DNA of 64,000 bases from JALOLV01 sp046295175 (GTDB lineage: Bacteria; Bacteroidota; Bacteroidia; Cytophagales; Spirosomataceae). The notes under the pieces are model-generated. The model had not been told where the DNA came from and ran no database searches. It worked only from the letters and a program-made list of their open reading frames with translations. The position numbers were made by a program, and so were the translations under genes. Below, piece by piece: positions 52,178 to 61,461 of the stretch; position 1 is the stretch's first letter, and each line of letters begins with the position of its first letter. The DNA lies in the NCBI GenBank assembly GCA_046295175.1, contig JBKBNY010000001.1:806001-870000 (forward strand). Direction: 5' to 3'.

Positions 52178-55126
52178 ATGAAAGTATCTACCCTACAACC
52201 TTTTCAGATTGTATATTCGCTACTCGAACACGAATATTTGGGTTTTATTTTTGAGGCGTTTGTTGTTCAAATCAACTCAAAAGGAGAATTAACACTCCAA
52301 AATCAAAGTGTTTCATCCAAAAATATCAAAGAATTTTCGGAGCGACTCGATGCCGCCGATTTTGAGTTGGTTAAACTCATCGACGGGATTCAGCAAGACG
52401 CAATCCTAAAAAAATTCAATCAAAAGAGGCTTTCTGCGGTAGATTTTTTCTTAAAAGTTTACGATTCCGAAAAAGGCGACAAGCTACTCCGAGAAACCAT
52501 ACATGGCTACATGGAGAAAATCAGAGCGGAGGTTTTGAAACGTCTCGAAAACAAAAAGATTTTTGCGATGGGACAAGACGGCGACCCCATTCGTGAGACC
52601 ATCCATTTTGTCGGTGAGGGTGCGAGGGTTTTCTTTAATTTTATCCGAAATGAAGAAAATACGCATTATTTTCCGAGTGTAAAATGTGCGGGCGAAAAAG
52701 TGAACTTTCAATTTAAAAACGCCCAAATTCTTTGCGAAGAACCAGCTTGGCTCTTGGTCGAAAACAAACTTTATCATTTCGAGAAGCACGTAGATGGCAA
52801 AAAACTCAAACCATTTCTCAATAAAAGCCATATTGTGATTCCTCGCAATATCGAAGACACTTATTACCATAAATTCATCGCTCCGCTGATTGCACAATTC
52901 GATGTTTTTGCCAAAGGTTTTGAGATAAAATTCGAGAAATACATTGCCAAACCAGTCTTATTACTCAACGAAATAAGTACCGTTTCGAGCAAAAATGCAG
53001 TATTGCTTTTTGATAATAACGATTCTGAAGAAGAGGAGAATGACGAAGAAAACAACAAAATCACCTTCGATTTATCTTTTCAGTACGGTGATTTCACGTT
53101 CAGATTCGATAGTTTTTCGGCCGAATCTTACGTAAATGTCGAAAAACAAGACGGAAACTGGCTTTTTCATAAAGTAAAACGAGATTTAAAAGACGAAAAA
53201 GACAAAATCGTTTTGCTCAAAGATTTGGGTTTAGACATCCGTCAAGGGCGATGCTCATTGCCCAAAATCCAAGCCTTATCTTGGGTACAGCGAAACGCCA
53301 AAATATTAGGAGAATACAATTTTGAGGTTCGTCAGCAAGAGAATTCAAATCAGAAAATTTATTTTTTAGGATATTCGTCTATTGAAGTACACATCGAAGA
53401 ACAACGCGACTGGTTTGATATTAAAGCTATTGTTCAATTTGGTGAATTTCAGATTCCGTTTATCAAACTTCGGAATCTCATTTTATCGCGAAAGAAAGAA
53501 TTTACCCTACCAAACGGGCAAATTGCGGTTATTCCCGAAGAGTGGTTTACAAGATACTCCGAACTATTTGCATTCAGCGAACCATCAGACGATGAAGCAT
53601 TAACTCTCAAAAAACACCATCTTGTTTTAATACAAGATTTGAGCAATGAAGGCTTGGCGTATTCGGTTATGAATCGTAAGCTCGAAAAACTGAGAACATT
53701 TGAAGAAATGGAGAATTACAACGCTCCAAATGGGTTAATTGCAACACTTCGACCTTATCAAAAGGCTGGATATGACTGGATGCGTTTCTTGGCAGAATAC
53801 AAATTTGGAGGATGTTTAGCAGACGATATGGGCCTCGGCAAGACCGTCCAGACGCTTTCATTATTACAATCGCAAAAAGAACTGGGAATCCAAGAGCCAT
53901 CGCTCGTTGTAATGCCAACTTCGCTGATTTATAATTGGCAAAAAGAGATTGAAAAATTTACCCCAAATCTCAAATTCTTTATCTATACTGGTACTTATCG
54001 AGAAAAAAACACCGAACAATTTGACCAATACGACATCATCTTGACCTCGTACGGAATCTTACGTTTAGATATTGATTTTATCAAATATTACCGATTCAAT
54101 TACGTAATATTGGATGAATCGCAAACTATAAAAAATCCAACTTCAAATATTTCAAAAGCCGTTATGCAACTCAACTGTGCTAATCGGTTGATTCTGACGG
54201 GTACGCCACTCGAAAACAGCACAATGGATTTATGGACTCAGATGACTTTTATCAATCCTGGGCTTTTAGGAACACAATCATTTTTTAGAAACGAATACCA
54301 GATTCCGATAGAAAAATACCAAGACGAGAAGAAAACCAAGCGATTGTTTAGCCTAATCAAGCCTTTTATGCTCCGAAGGCACAAGTCGCAGGTGGCAAAG
54401 GAACTTCCCGAAAAGGTAGAGAACATCCACTACGCCGACATGACCGAGCAGCAAGAAAAGGTTTATGAAGAGGCAAAATCGTACTACCGAAACCTTATTT
54501 TAGAACAAATCGAAAACGAGGGAATCGCCAAATCGCAAATAATGGTTTTGCAGGGGCTTACCAAATTGCGTCAATTGGCAAATCACCCTTTGATGGTCGA
54601 TGAAAATTACAAAGATGGTTCGGGCAAGGCCGATGATGTTTTCCATAAAATACAGACGGTCATCAACGAAGGCCACAAAGTGTTGATTTTCAGTCAGTTT
54701 GTAAAATATCTGAGTATTTTTAGAGATTATCTCGACCATCACAAAATTTCGTATTGCTATCTCGACGGAGCTACGACAAATCGCCAAGAGCAGGTTGACA
54801 GGTTTCAGAACGATGATTCAATCAAAATATTTTTGATTTCGCTCAAAGCTGGTGGACTCGGACTCAACCTGACTGCCGCCGAATACGTTTTTATTCTTGA
54901 CCCGTGGTGGAACCCCGCCATCGAAGCCCAAGCAGTTGACCGAGCCCACCGAATCGGGCAGAAAAATACGGTTTTTACGTATAAATTTATTACCCGTAAC
55001 TCGGTCGAAGAAAAGATTTTGGCTTTACAAAAAAATAAGAAGCGGTTATTTGACGAATTAATCACAACCGAAGAAAGTTTTGTAAAATCTTTATCAAAAG
55101 AAGACGTTTTGGCGTTATTGGAATAA
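52178..55126 (+). CDS. SNF2-family DEAD/DEAH box helicase
   Basis: 982 residues. The N-terminal ~520 residues are variable and partly acidic (NDSEEEENDEENN near residue 290); the C-terminal half is an SNF2 motor: LRPYQKAGYDWM, Walker A ADDMGLGKTVQTL (~549), VVMPTSLIYNWQKE, DESQ (~646), LTGTPLEN, then helicase C with LDGATTNRQEQVDRF, ISLKAGGLGLNLTAA and DPWWNPAIEAQAVDRAHRIGQ. Such bacterial proteins translocate on duplex DNA and may recycle RNA polymerase or act in repair. It has no SWIM zinc domain that I can see. xisH follows 11 bases later, suggesting a shared transcript. Confidence 0.92.
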   Translation: MKVSTLQPFQIVYSLLEHEYLGFIFEAFVVQINSKGELTLQNQSVSSKNIKEFSERLDAADFELVKLIDGIQQDAILKKFNQKRLSAVDFFLKVYDSEKGDKLLRETIHGYMEKIRAEVLKRLENKKIFAMGQDGDPIRETIHFVGEGARVFFNFIRNEENTHYFPSVKCAGEKVNFQFKNAQILCEEPAWLLVENKLYHFEKHVDGKKLKPFLNKSHIVIPRNIEDTYYHKFIAPLIAQFDVFAKGFEIKFEKYIAKPVLLLNEISTVSSKNAVLLFDNNDSEEEENDEENNKITFDLSFQYGDFTFRFDSFSAESYVNVEKQDGNWLFHKVKRDLKDEKDKIVLLKDLGLDIRQGRCSLPKIQALSWVQRNAKILGEYNFEVRQQENSNQKIYFLGYSSIEVHIEEQRDWFDIKAIVQFGEFQIPFIKLRNLILSRKKEFTLPNGQIAVIPEEWFTRYSELFAFSEPSDDEALTLKKHHLVLIQDLSNEGLAYSVMNRKLEKLRTFEEMENYNAPNGLIATLRPYQKAGYDWMRFLAEYKFGGCLADDMGLGKTVQTLSLLQSQKELGIQEPSLVVMPTSLIYNWQKEIEKFTPNLKFFIYTGTYREKNTEQFDQYDIILTSYGILRLDIDFIKYYRFNYVILDESQTIKNPTSNISKAVMQLNCANRLILTGTPLENSTMDLWTQMTFINPGLLGTQSFFRNEYQIPIEKYQDEKKTKRLFSLIKPFMLRRHKSQVAKELPEKVENIHYADMTEQQEKVYEEAKSYYRNLILEQIENEGIAKSQIMVLQGLTKLRQLANHPLMVDENYKDGSGKADDVFHKIQTVINEGHKVLIFSQFVKYLSIFRDYLDHHKISYCYLDGATTNRQEQVDRFQNDDSIKIFLISLKAGGLGLNLTAAEYVFILDPWWNPAIEAQAVDRAHRIGQKNTVFTYKFITRNSVEEKILALQKNKKRLFDELITTEESFVKSLSKEDVLALLE

Positions 55127-55137
55127 TTGTAGAATAC

Positions 55138-55548
55138 ATGGCAAAAGATATTTACCACGAGTCAGTAAAAGAAGCCTTGAAATTGGAAGGCTGGACTATA
55201 ACACATGACCCATACCCCATAAAAATCGGGAATGTAAGGATGTTTATTGATTTGGGAGCAGAACAGATAATAGCCGCCGAAAAAGAAAATCAAAAGATTG
55301 CAATTGAGATAAAGTCTTTTGTCGATGATTCGGCTATTTCAGCATTCCATGAAGCCGTCGGGCAGTATGATAATTATCAGATTGCTTTAGAAGACGAAGA
55401 ACCCGAAAGAATTCTTTATCTGGCAATTCCTTTGTCAGTTTACAATAATTTCTTTCAAGAGCCATTCATTCAAAAAGTTATCTTGAAAAAACACATTAAA
55501 TTGATTATTTTTGACATAAATTCAACGAGTTTGAAATGGAAAAACTAA
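55138..55548 (+). CDS. xisH: XisH-family protein (fdxN-element excision controlling factor homologue)
   Basis: 136 residues. I recognise the XisH N-terminus (KDIYHESVKEALKLEGWTITHDPYPI) and the core FIDLGAEQIIAAEKENQKIAIEIKSF. D38, E57 and K59 lie in a D...ExK arrangement like PD-(D/E)xK nucleases, followed by FHEAVGQYDNY. XisH and XisI were found as factors needed for excision of the fdxN DNA element in cyanobacterial heterocysts; their biochemistry is not settled. No excisase or fdxN element is in the window. It overlaps xisI by 13 bases and probably shares a transcript with the SNF2 gene. Confidence 0.88.
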   Translation: MAKDIYHESVKEALKLEGWTITHDPYPIKIGNVRMFIDLGAEQIIAAEKENQKIAIEIKSFVDDSAISAFHEAVGQYDNYQIALEDEEPERILYLAIPLSVYNNFFQEPFIQKVILKKHIKLIIFDINSTSLKWKN

Positions 55549-55874
55549 TCAAATACCAACAGATTCTGACAGAGTTCTTAGAAGAATATGCGAAAATTAA
55601 GTACGCAAATATTCAAGACTTAGAGCAACAAATCATTATCGATAAAGACCGAAATCATTTTCAATTAGTGAGCATTGGTTGGCTAAAAGACCAATTTGTA
55701 CACGACACGGTTTTTCATTTCGACATAAAGGATGATAAAATTTGGATTCAGCAAAACTGGACAGATATTAAACTAAGTAAAGAATTAATAGCCCGAGGAG
55801 TCAATCCAGAAGATATTATAGTAGGTTTTATTCCAAACCCAGCCCCAATTTATGGATTGTCGAAGGCTATTTAA
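55536..55874 (+). CDS. xisI: XisI-family protein
   Basis: 112 residues with the XisI pattern: EKLIKYQQILTEFLEEYA, IIDKDRNHFQLVSIGW, HDTVFHFDIKDDKIWIQQNWTD and the C-terminal ELIARGVNPEDIIVGF. Starts within the last codons of xisH, as in cyanobacteria, where the two are nearly always adjacent. XisI is the presumed partner or regulator of XisH; function outside heterocyst formation is unknown. The next gene begins nine bases after its stop. Confidence 0.88.
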   Translation: MEKLIKYQQILTEFLEEYAKIKYANIQDLEQQIIIDKDRNHFQLVSIGWLKDQFVHDTVFHFDIKDDKIWIQQNWTDIKLSKELIARGVNPEDIIVGFIPNPAPIYGLSKAI

Positions 55875-55883
55875 AGTATTTTA

Positions 55884-57578
55884 TTGCAACTCATTTTGGC
55901 AAATCGTCTAAAATTTATATTTCTCATATTAAATCCTCTTTGGATTTTCGCTCAAATTCCAACCGAAAGTTGGAGAACCCACGCCGATTATTCTTCGGCA
56001 AAAGGTGTAGAGATTGTGCAGGGCAATATCTATTGTTTTACCACAAACGGGCTATTTTTCTACGAAAAAATCAATAATCGTTACGTTAATCTGACCAGAT
56101 TGGATGGTTTATCAGATTCTGAAATCTCTCAAATCAGATACGATAATTCATCTAAAATCCTGCTCATTGCGTATCAAAATGGCAATCTCGACTTTGCTAC
56201 GATACAAAACGGCATTATCGAAAAAATACAAAACATTGACTTCATAAAAACCACCAATAGCATCCAAAATAGCAAAAGAATCAACCATATTGAGTTCCGA
56301 AATCAAATGGCATACTTAGCGGCTGATTTTGGTTTGGTAGAATTCGATATTCAGAAATTTGAGATAAAAAATACGCTCCAAACACCTAATGTTCAGGCGG
56401 TTACATTTGCCCGTGATAGCATATTCATCAAGACTTCAAATACAATTTTAGGTACAAGATTTAGTTCCAACAACAATATACAGTTCATTGGAAACTGGAA
56501 ACAAACCTCTGATAATCAACTATTTAAAAATTCAACTTTCCCTGCACATCCGCTTGTTGTATCACCAATTGAAATTGAGACCGATGAAAACAATAAATTC
56601 TGGATTGCCGATGAAGTAAATGGACTGATAAGCAATTTTGATGGTGCTTTTAAAACCTTTAATCCGAATGGTATCAAGGGCGTAATTGAGGAATTGTACT
56701 CTCAAGACCAGAAAATTTATGCCATCGGCGAGCGAATTAACATTTTTGAAAATAACGAATGGAAATTGGTCAATACCGCACCCAATCTCACAAAAAACAT
56801 CACCGATTTTAATGGTTATTTGTGGCAAATTTTATCGAGAGGTGTGCGGGTAACTGACCCAAAAACCAATCGAAGTCGTACTTTTTTGGCTGGTCGTGGA
56901 GCAGGGAATTTGCCCAATTCAACTGTAAATACCATCGCCCTCGACCGAGATGGATTGATTTGGATAGGCACAAACGACGGCGTGGCGGTGGTGGCGGCAT
57001 CCGAAAATATTTTCACGAGTACATCAGAGGCCTACACGCCAGTCTATCAACGTCGAAGGCTGCTTTTGCAAGAAAACGTACGCAGTATTGCGGTAGATGG
57101 CGGCAACAGAAAATGGATTGGTACTGCCAACGGGCTTTTTGTTTTTAATGCCTCGGCCGATGAATTAATGGAGCAATTTACGGTTGAAAACAGCCCGATT
57201 CCGTCAAATTCGATTCGAGATTTGGCGATTGAAGGACGTAGCGGAGAAGTTTTTATATTGACCGACAAAGGTTTGATTTCGTACAGAAGCGATGCCAGCG
57301 AACCCAATGAAGATTTGAGTCAAATTCGGATTTTTCCGAACCCAATTAGGCCAAATTTTAATGGTGTTTTGACGATTTCGGGGTTGATGGAAAACTCCAC
57401 CGTCAAAATCACCGATTCGGCAGGACGAATCATGCACGAGGCCAAATCAAATGGTGGTACTTCTACATGGGATTTGCAATACCAAGGTCGGGCCGTACAA
57501 ACGGGTATTTATCTGGTTTTCAGCGTTTCGAGTGATGGCTCTGAGCGTTCGATTGGCAAAGTAGCCATCGTGAGGTAA
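55884..57578 (+). CDS. porZ: PorZ-like type IX secretion surface protein
   Basis: 564 residues. No ATG is available: the first start is TTG 55884 (another TTG at 55896). A signal-like segment (LKFIFLILNPLWIFAQ) precedes ESWRTHADYSSAKGVEIVQG, the PorZ beta-propeller N-terminus. Propeller repeats such as ALDRDGLIWIGTNDGVAVV and IAVDGGNRKWIGTANGLFVF follow, then a C-terminal sorting domain (IRIFPNPIRPNFNGVLTISG, STWDLQYQGRAVQTGIYLV). PorZ is part of the attachment complex that joins T9SS cargo to surface polysaccharide in Porphyromonas. Convergent with the FAD oxidoreductase, two bases apart. A generic propeller regulator is the alternative. Confidence 0.78.
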   Translation: MQLILANRLKFIFLILNPLWIFAQIPTESWRTHADYSSAKGVEIVQGNIYCFTTNGLFFYEKINNRYVNLTRLDGLSDSEISQIRYDNSSKILLIAYQNGNLDFATIQNGIIEKIQNIDFIKTTNSIQNSKRINHIEFRNQMAYLAADFGLVEFDIQKFEIKNTLQTPNVQAVTFARDSIFIKTSNTILGTRFSSNNNIQFIGNWKQTSDNQLFKNSTFPAHPLVVSPIEIETDENNKFWIADEVNGLISNFDGAFKTFNPNGIKGVIEELYSQDQKIYAIGERINIFENNEWKLVNTAPNLTKNITDFNGYLWQILSRGVRVTDPKTNRSRTFLAGRGAGNLPNSTVNTIALDRDGLIWIGTNDGVAVVAASENIFTSTSEAYTPVYQRRRLLLQENVRSIAVDGGNRKWIGTANGLFVFNASADELMEQFTVENSPIPSNSIRDLAIEGRSGEVFILTDKGLISYRSDASEPNEDLSQIRIFPNPIRPNFNGVLTISGLMENSTVKITDSAGRIMHEAKSNGGTSTWDLQYQGRAVQTGIYLVFSVSSDGSERSIGKVAIVR

Positions 57579-57580
57579 TC

Positions 57581-59569
57581 CTATTTATTCGGCACAAACA
57601 AAACCGCATCGGCAACTACGACACCATCGGCTCCTTCGGTGCTGATTTCTACCATATTTTTATTGCCCTTTTCGAGCATATACGACCCAAGCGACAGCCA
57701 ATCGCTCTCGGTTTGATTGATTTTCAGGTTCAGATTTTTCTTTCCGGCTGTAGTCCAGATATTTACCGTAAGATTCTTCGTTCCTTTTTCGTGGCGAGGC
57801 ACATAAAGGTAAACTTTGTAAGATTTCGAAATCGGAATTTGGGGAACAAAATAAACCGATTTTTCTTCGTCTTCGTTGGGTTGAGTTATCAAATAACTTT
57901 TACCATAACGTCCCGCTCCTTTGGGTTCGGTCTGCCATTCACCATCCAATTTCACAGATTTTGTATCATCGTTATCTACCAATATTTCAGCTTGCGTTTT
58001 ATTGGATAACGGATTGGTTTTCAGCTCATTCTGCAACTTCACGGCATCTATCTGCTGGATAGGTTTGTTGGTATTGATGGCCATTGTAGCCGCCACCGCC
58101 GCCGATTGACCCAAAACCATAAAAACGGGTTCCATCCTGATAGAACCATAAGCGATGTGGCTCGCCGAAAGGCAAACTGGCACGAGTAAATTGGTGCATT
58201 CGGCGGCTTTCGGAATGATGGCTCGGTACGAAATCGGAAAAGGATTTGGAGTACCTTTCTGCACATCGCCCTCGTTCATTACCATCATTTTTCCGTCTTT
58301 TTCAATGACAATTCTCTGGCAATTATGCGAATCCATCGTATAGGCCGCCATCCCAATGCCGTCATTCACCATTTCTTTTCCTTCACAATGATTCTGAGTC
58401 ATTACGTATTCACCCAACATTCTACGGGCTTCTCGCACATAAATCTGCGGACTAAAATGTTTGTTTTTGATGTATTCATCCTTCGGATACCCCCATTTTT
58501 TCATTTCTTTACGCAGATGCTCGGGTACACGCTCATCATTGCCCAAGAAATACAAAAGACTTTTGGTGTAATGCTCGTGTTTCTGGATAATTTTCTTGCG
58601 GGTTTCGTAATCGGCATCAGCATAATCGTAGTTTTCGCCAATCATATCCGTCGAAAATGGACCCGAATTGTTAATATCCGTCTTGCGGTGCGGCATTGGC
58701 TGGATGTGCATCAATGCCCAGTTTAGCTCGTGAGGTTTCTTTTTTTCGATGTAGCGTAGTAATAATTCAAACTGCGAAGCATCATAACCATCGGGTTTGG
58801 TAATCGGAATCTGGTTTTCGACACTATCCGTCAGGCACAATCTAAAATTGTAGGCTTGCAGTTTTTTATCTCCACTGCCAGTTTCGGCCAATTTTTCGGA
58901 GCTAATTCCCCAAAGTAAGCCACTTTCGGGTTTTCCTTCGACTTTATAAGGGTCAATTCCTTCGGGAAACTGGTGTTTATCAAGCAGTTGAACACCATTC
59001 CACGTTTCTTTATAAACCGAATTTGCCTCACGCCCCACCGTGTAGCTGACTCCCGCACGTGCCATCAAATCGCCCTCGTAAGTAGCATCAATAAATACTT
59101 TTGCCTGAATAATTACTGGCTTCTGCCCCGAAGCGGGTGGCTTAGAGGATTCTAAAACAATAGATTGGATTTTTGCCCCGACTTTCTTCGCCGATTTGAT
59201 TCGTTGATTATAAATCACTTGAACATTGGCTTTTTTTAGGTAATTTTTAAAAATACCCTCAGCAACGTGCGGCTCAAAAGTCCATTGTTCGAGTTTACCG
59301 TATTTTTGACCGATTTGTCTATAAAAATCGCGAGAAATACCCGTGATAGCATACTTATTGCCAATATCCGTCTGGCCCAATCCACCCGACGAAAGCCCTC
59401 CGATATGCTCGGTTGGTTCAACCAAAACAACCTTTTTTCCGTACATTTTTGCCGTGTATGCCGCAATCACCCCTGCCGATGTACCACCATAAACACATAC
59501 ATCATATATTTGAGCAAAACCCATGTTTACACTCAATATCCAACAGCCAATCAGACTTTTTATTTTCAT
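57581..59569 (-). CDS. Secreted FAD-dependent oxidoreductase with C-terminal beta domain
   Basis: 662 residues. Signal peptide SLIGCWILSVNMGFAQ, then an FAD-binding fold (YDVCVYGGTSAGVIAAYTAKMYGKKVVLVEP, GGLSSGGLGQTDIG, VFIDATYEGDLMARAGV), as in the FAD_oxidored family (PF12831-like). The last ~130 residues (DNDDTKSVKLDGEWQ to ADAVLFVPN) look like the golvesin/xanthan-lyase-type beta domain seen on secreted carbohydrate-active proteins. The substrate is unknown; sugar or polysaccharide-linked oxidation in the periplasm is plausible. Stands alone. Confidence 0.84.
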   Translation of the reverse strand: MKIKSLIGCWILSVNMGFAQIYDVCVYGGTSAGVIAAYTAKMYGKKVVLVEPTEHIGGLSSGGLGQTDIGNKYAITGISRDFYRQIGQKYGKLEQWTFEPHVAEGIFKNYLKKANVQVIYNQRIKSAKKVGAKIQSIVLESSKPPASGQKPVIIQAKVFIDATYEGDLMARAGVSYTVGREANSVYKETWNGVQLLDKHQFPEGIDPYKVEGKPESGLLWGISSEKLAETGSGDKKLQAYNFRLCLTDSVENQIPITKPDGYDASQFELLLRYIEKKKPHELNWALMHIQPMPHRKTDINNSGPFSTDMIGENYDYADADYETRKKIIQKHEHYTKSLLYFLGNDERVPEHLRKEMKKWGYPKDEYIKNKHFSPQIYVREARRMLGEYVMTQNHCEGKEMVNDGIGMAAYTMDSHNCQRIVIEKDGKMMVMNEGDVQKGTPNPFPISYRAIIPKAAECTNLLVPVCLSASHIAYGSIRMEPVFMVLGQSAAVAATMAINTNKPIQQIDAVKLQNELKTNPLSNKTQAEILVDNDDTKSVKLDGEWQTEPKGAGRYGKSYLITQPNEDEEKSVYFVPQIPISKSYKVYLYVPRHEKGTKNLTVNIWTTAGKKNLNLKINQTESDWLSLGSYMLEKGNKNMVEISTEGADGVVVADAVLFVPNK

Positions 59570-59675
59570 TGCCTACTTTTCGAGATTAGAATTCAAATAT
59601 TCTAAAAATTAAAAACATAATCAAAAAGATAATTTCTATCGTTCAAAAAAATATTTAAAAAAAAGTCAAACGCTT

Positions 59676-59702
59676 TGTCCAGTTTGGTTCGCTTCGTTCG
59701 TC
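59676..59702 (+). promoter_or_regulatory. Possible ECF42-type promoter of the DGPF-sigma pair
   Basis: TGTCCA (59676-59681) and CGTC (59699-59702) are separated by 17 bases and lie ~47 bases before the DGPF gene. I recall TGTCGA-type -35 and CG-rich -10 elements for ECF42 promoters; the match is inferential. Confidence 0.35.
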
Positions 59703-59748
59703 ATTCGTAAAAATTCAGTAAATTGTAACACTTTAAACTTTCAAGACA

Positions 59749-60102
59749 ATGAACAAGTACATGCTCGCATTCTGGAATGCAACCCAAACCGAAAACGAAT
59801 TTGCCGAATTATCGCCCGAAGCCATCCAAGCCGAAATCGCAAAGTGGAATCAGTGGATTGGTGGAATCGCAGCCCAAGGCAAAATGATTTCTACCGAAGG
59901 CTTATTACCAACCGGAAAAGTAGTTTCTGGCTCAAAACACGTCATTACCGATGGGCCATTTACCGAAGGAAAAGAAATCATTGGCGGATTTATGATTCTG
60001 ACGGCCGACAGCATCGAAGAAGCCATCGAGTTGTCGAAAGGTTGCCCAATCTACGATTCAGAAGGACGAGTCGAGGTTCGTCAAATCCAAGTATTTGAAT
60101 AA
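59749..60102 (+). CDS. DGPF/YCII-domain protein
   Basis: 117 residues of the YCII/DGPF family: MNKYMLAFWNATQTENEFAE, then VITDGPFTEGKEIIGGFMIL containing the name-giving DGPF motif, and EEAIELSKGCPI near the end. Such proteins are small dimeric alpha/beta-barrels; they are almost always encoded next to ECF42 sigma factors and are probably their targets. The sigma gene begins three bases after its stop, fitting that pairing. Biochemical activity is unknown. Confidence 0.86.
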   Translation: MNKYMLAFWNATQTENEFAELSPEAIQAEIAKWNQWIGGIAAQGKMISTEGLLPTGKVVSGSKHVITDGPFTEGKEIIGGFMILTADSIEEAIELSKGCPIYDSEGRVEVRQIQVFE

Positions 60103-60104
60103 GA

Positions 60105-61361
60105 ATGAACGAATTAAATCAATTGGTTGACCATCTTTTTCGGCACGAATCGGGAAAGATGGTTGCTGTTCTGACTCGTCTCTTTGGTTTCAAAAATTAC
60201 GATATTGCCCAAGACATTGTGCAAGAAACGCTGCTTTCGGCATTGGATAACTGGAAACTAAAGGGGATTCCCGAAAACCCGACGGCGTGGCTGTATTCGG
60301 TAGCCAAAAACAAAACGGTTGATATGCTTCGGAGAGAGAAGTTATTTGATGAAATCGCTCCCGAAATCGCACATCAAACTCAAAACGATGAGAGAATGCA
60401 AAATCGGATTGACCACCTATTTCTTGACAACGAGATTGAGGATAGTTTGCTACGAATGATGTTTGCGTGCTGTCATCCTGCTTTACCAATCGAGGGGCAA
60501 ATCGCACTGATTTTGAGGACTTTGTGCGGATTAAGCATCGAAGAAGTCGCTAAGGCATTGCTATCAAATCCAGAAAATATCAATAAAAGATTATACCGCA
60601 CCAAAGATAAAATCCGAGCCGAAAACATCGAACTCGAAGTACCAATCGGCAATGAATTACTCGAACGATTAGACGATGTTTTGCGAGTCATTTATCTGCT
60701 CTTCAACGAAGGATATAACTCAACCAGTACCGACTTGGTCATCAAAAAAGACCTTTGCGAAGAAGCCATTCGACTGGGGCATTTGTTAATCAATCATTCG
60801 GTAACCAATCAGCCCAAATGCCGAGCGTTGTTGGCTCTGATGTATTTTCAGGCTTCGAGGTTTGATGCACGAATTGATGATGAAGGAAACATCGTTTTGC
60901 TACAATTTCAGAATCGCCACAAATGGAATAAAGAACTGATTAGCAATGGTTTTTACTTTTTGAATCAATCGTCCGAAGGCAACGAAATCAGCGAATACCA
61001 CATCGAAGCGGCGATTGCGTCTTACCATGCCCGAGCCGAATCATTTGAGGCTACTCACTGGCAGGCTATCTTGGTTTTGTACCGAATGCTCGACCAAATC
61101 AAACCCAGCCCGATTGTGAAATTTAACCAAGCCATAGCCATCGGTTTTGTTGAGAATCCACAAAAAGCAATTGAGGCTCTACTCAGTATCGAAGGCCTCG
61201 AAAACAACCAATATTACCAGTCGGCTTTGGGGGATTTTTATACAAAACTCAACGATGCCCAAAACGCCCGCCAACATTATGAAAAAGCTATAAAATTGAC
61301 AAAATCGAAAGCCGAGTGGAAATTGATTTGGGATAAAATAGAAAAAACATCTGACCAATAA
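60105..61361 (+). CDS. ECF42-type RNA polymerase sigma factor
   Basis: 418 residues, double the size of a typical ECF factor. Residues 1-~175 hold sigma-70 region 2 (YDIAQDIVQETLLSALDNW, ENPTAWLYSVAKNKTVDMLRREK) and region 4 (RTLCGLSIEEVAKALLSNPENINKRLYRTKDKIR). The remaining ~240 residues are an alpha-helical, TPR-like extension (VIYLLFNEGYNSTSTDLVIKKDLCEEAIRLGHLL, YYQSALGDFYTKLNDAQNARQHYEKA). This arrangement and the adjacent DGPF gene define the ECF42 group, which lacks an anti-sigma factor and is regulated through its C-terminal extension. Confidence 0.9.
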   Translation: MNELNQLVDHLFRHESGKMVAVLTRLFGFKNYDIAQDIVQETLLSALDNWKLKGIPENPTAWLYSVAKNKTVDMLRREKLFDEIAPEIAHQTQNDERMQNRIDHLFLDNEIEDSLLRMMFACCHPALPIEGQIALILRTLCGLSIEEVAKALLSNPENINKRLYRTKDKIRAENIELEVPIGNELLERLDDVLRVIYLLFNEGYNSTSTDLVIKKDLCEEAIRLGHLLINHSVTNQPKCRALLALMYFQASRFDARIDDEGNIVLLQFQNRHKWNKELISNGFYFLNQSSEGNEISEYHIEAAIASYHARAESFEATHWQAILVLYRMLDQIKPSPIVKFNQAIAIGFVENPQKAIEALLSIEGLENNQYYQSALGDFYTKLNDAQNARQHYEKAIKLTKSKAEWKLIWDKIEKTSDQ

Positions 61362-61416
61362 TACCCTCAAAAACAGCGGTTTGGGTGTTGTATCCTCAAA
61401 AAATAGTAAATAATTA

Positions 61417-61447
61417 TTGACAGATATAATTTTAGTCCTTACCTTTG
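61417..61447 (+). promoter_or_regulatory. Promoter of tRNA-His
   Basis: TTGACA (61417-61422) and TACCTTTG (61440-61447) with a 17-base spacer, i.e. 23 bases between element starts. The tRNA begins 15 bases after the -7 box. Confidence 0.7.
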
Positions 61448-61461
61448 CAGTCCAAAATAAT

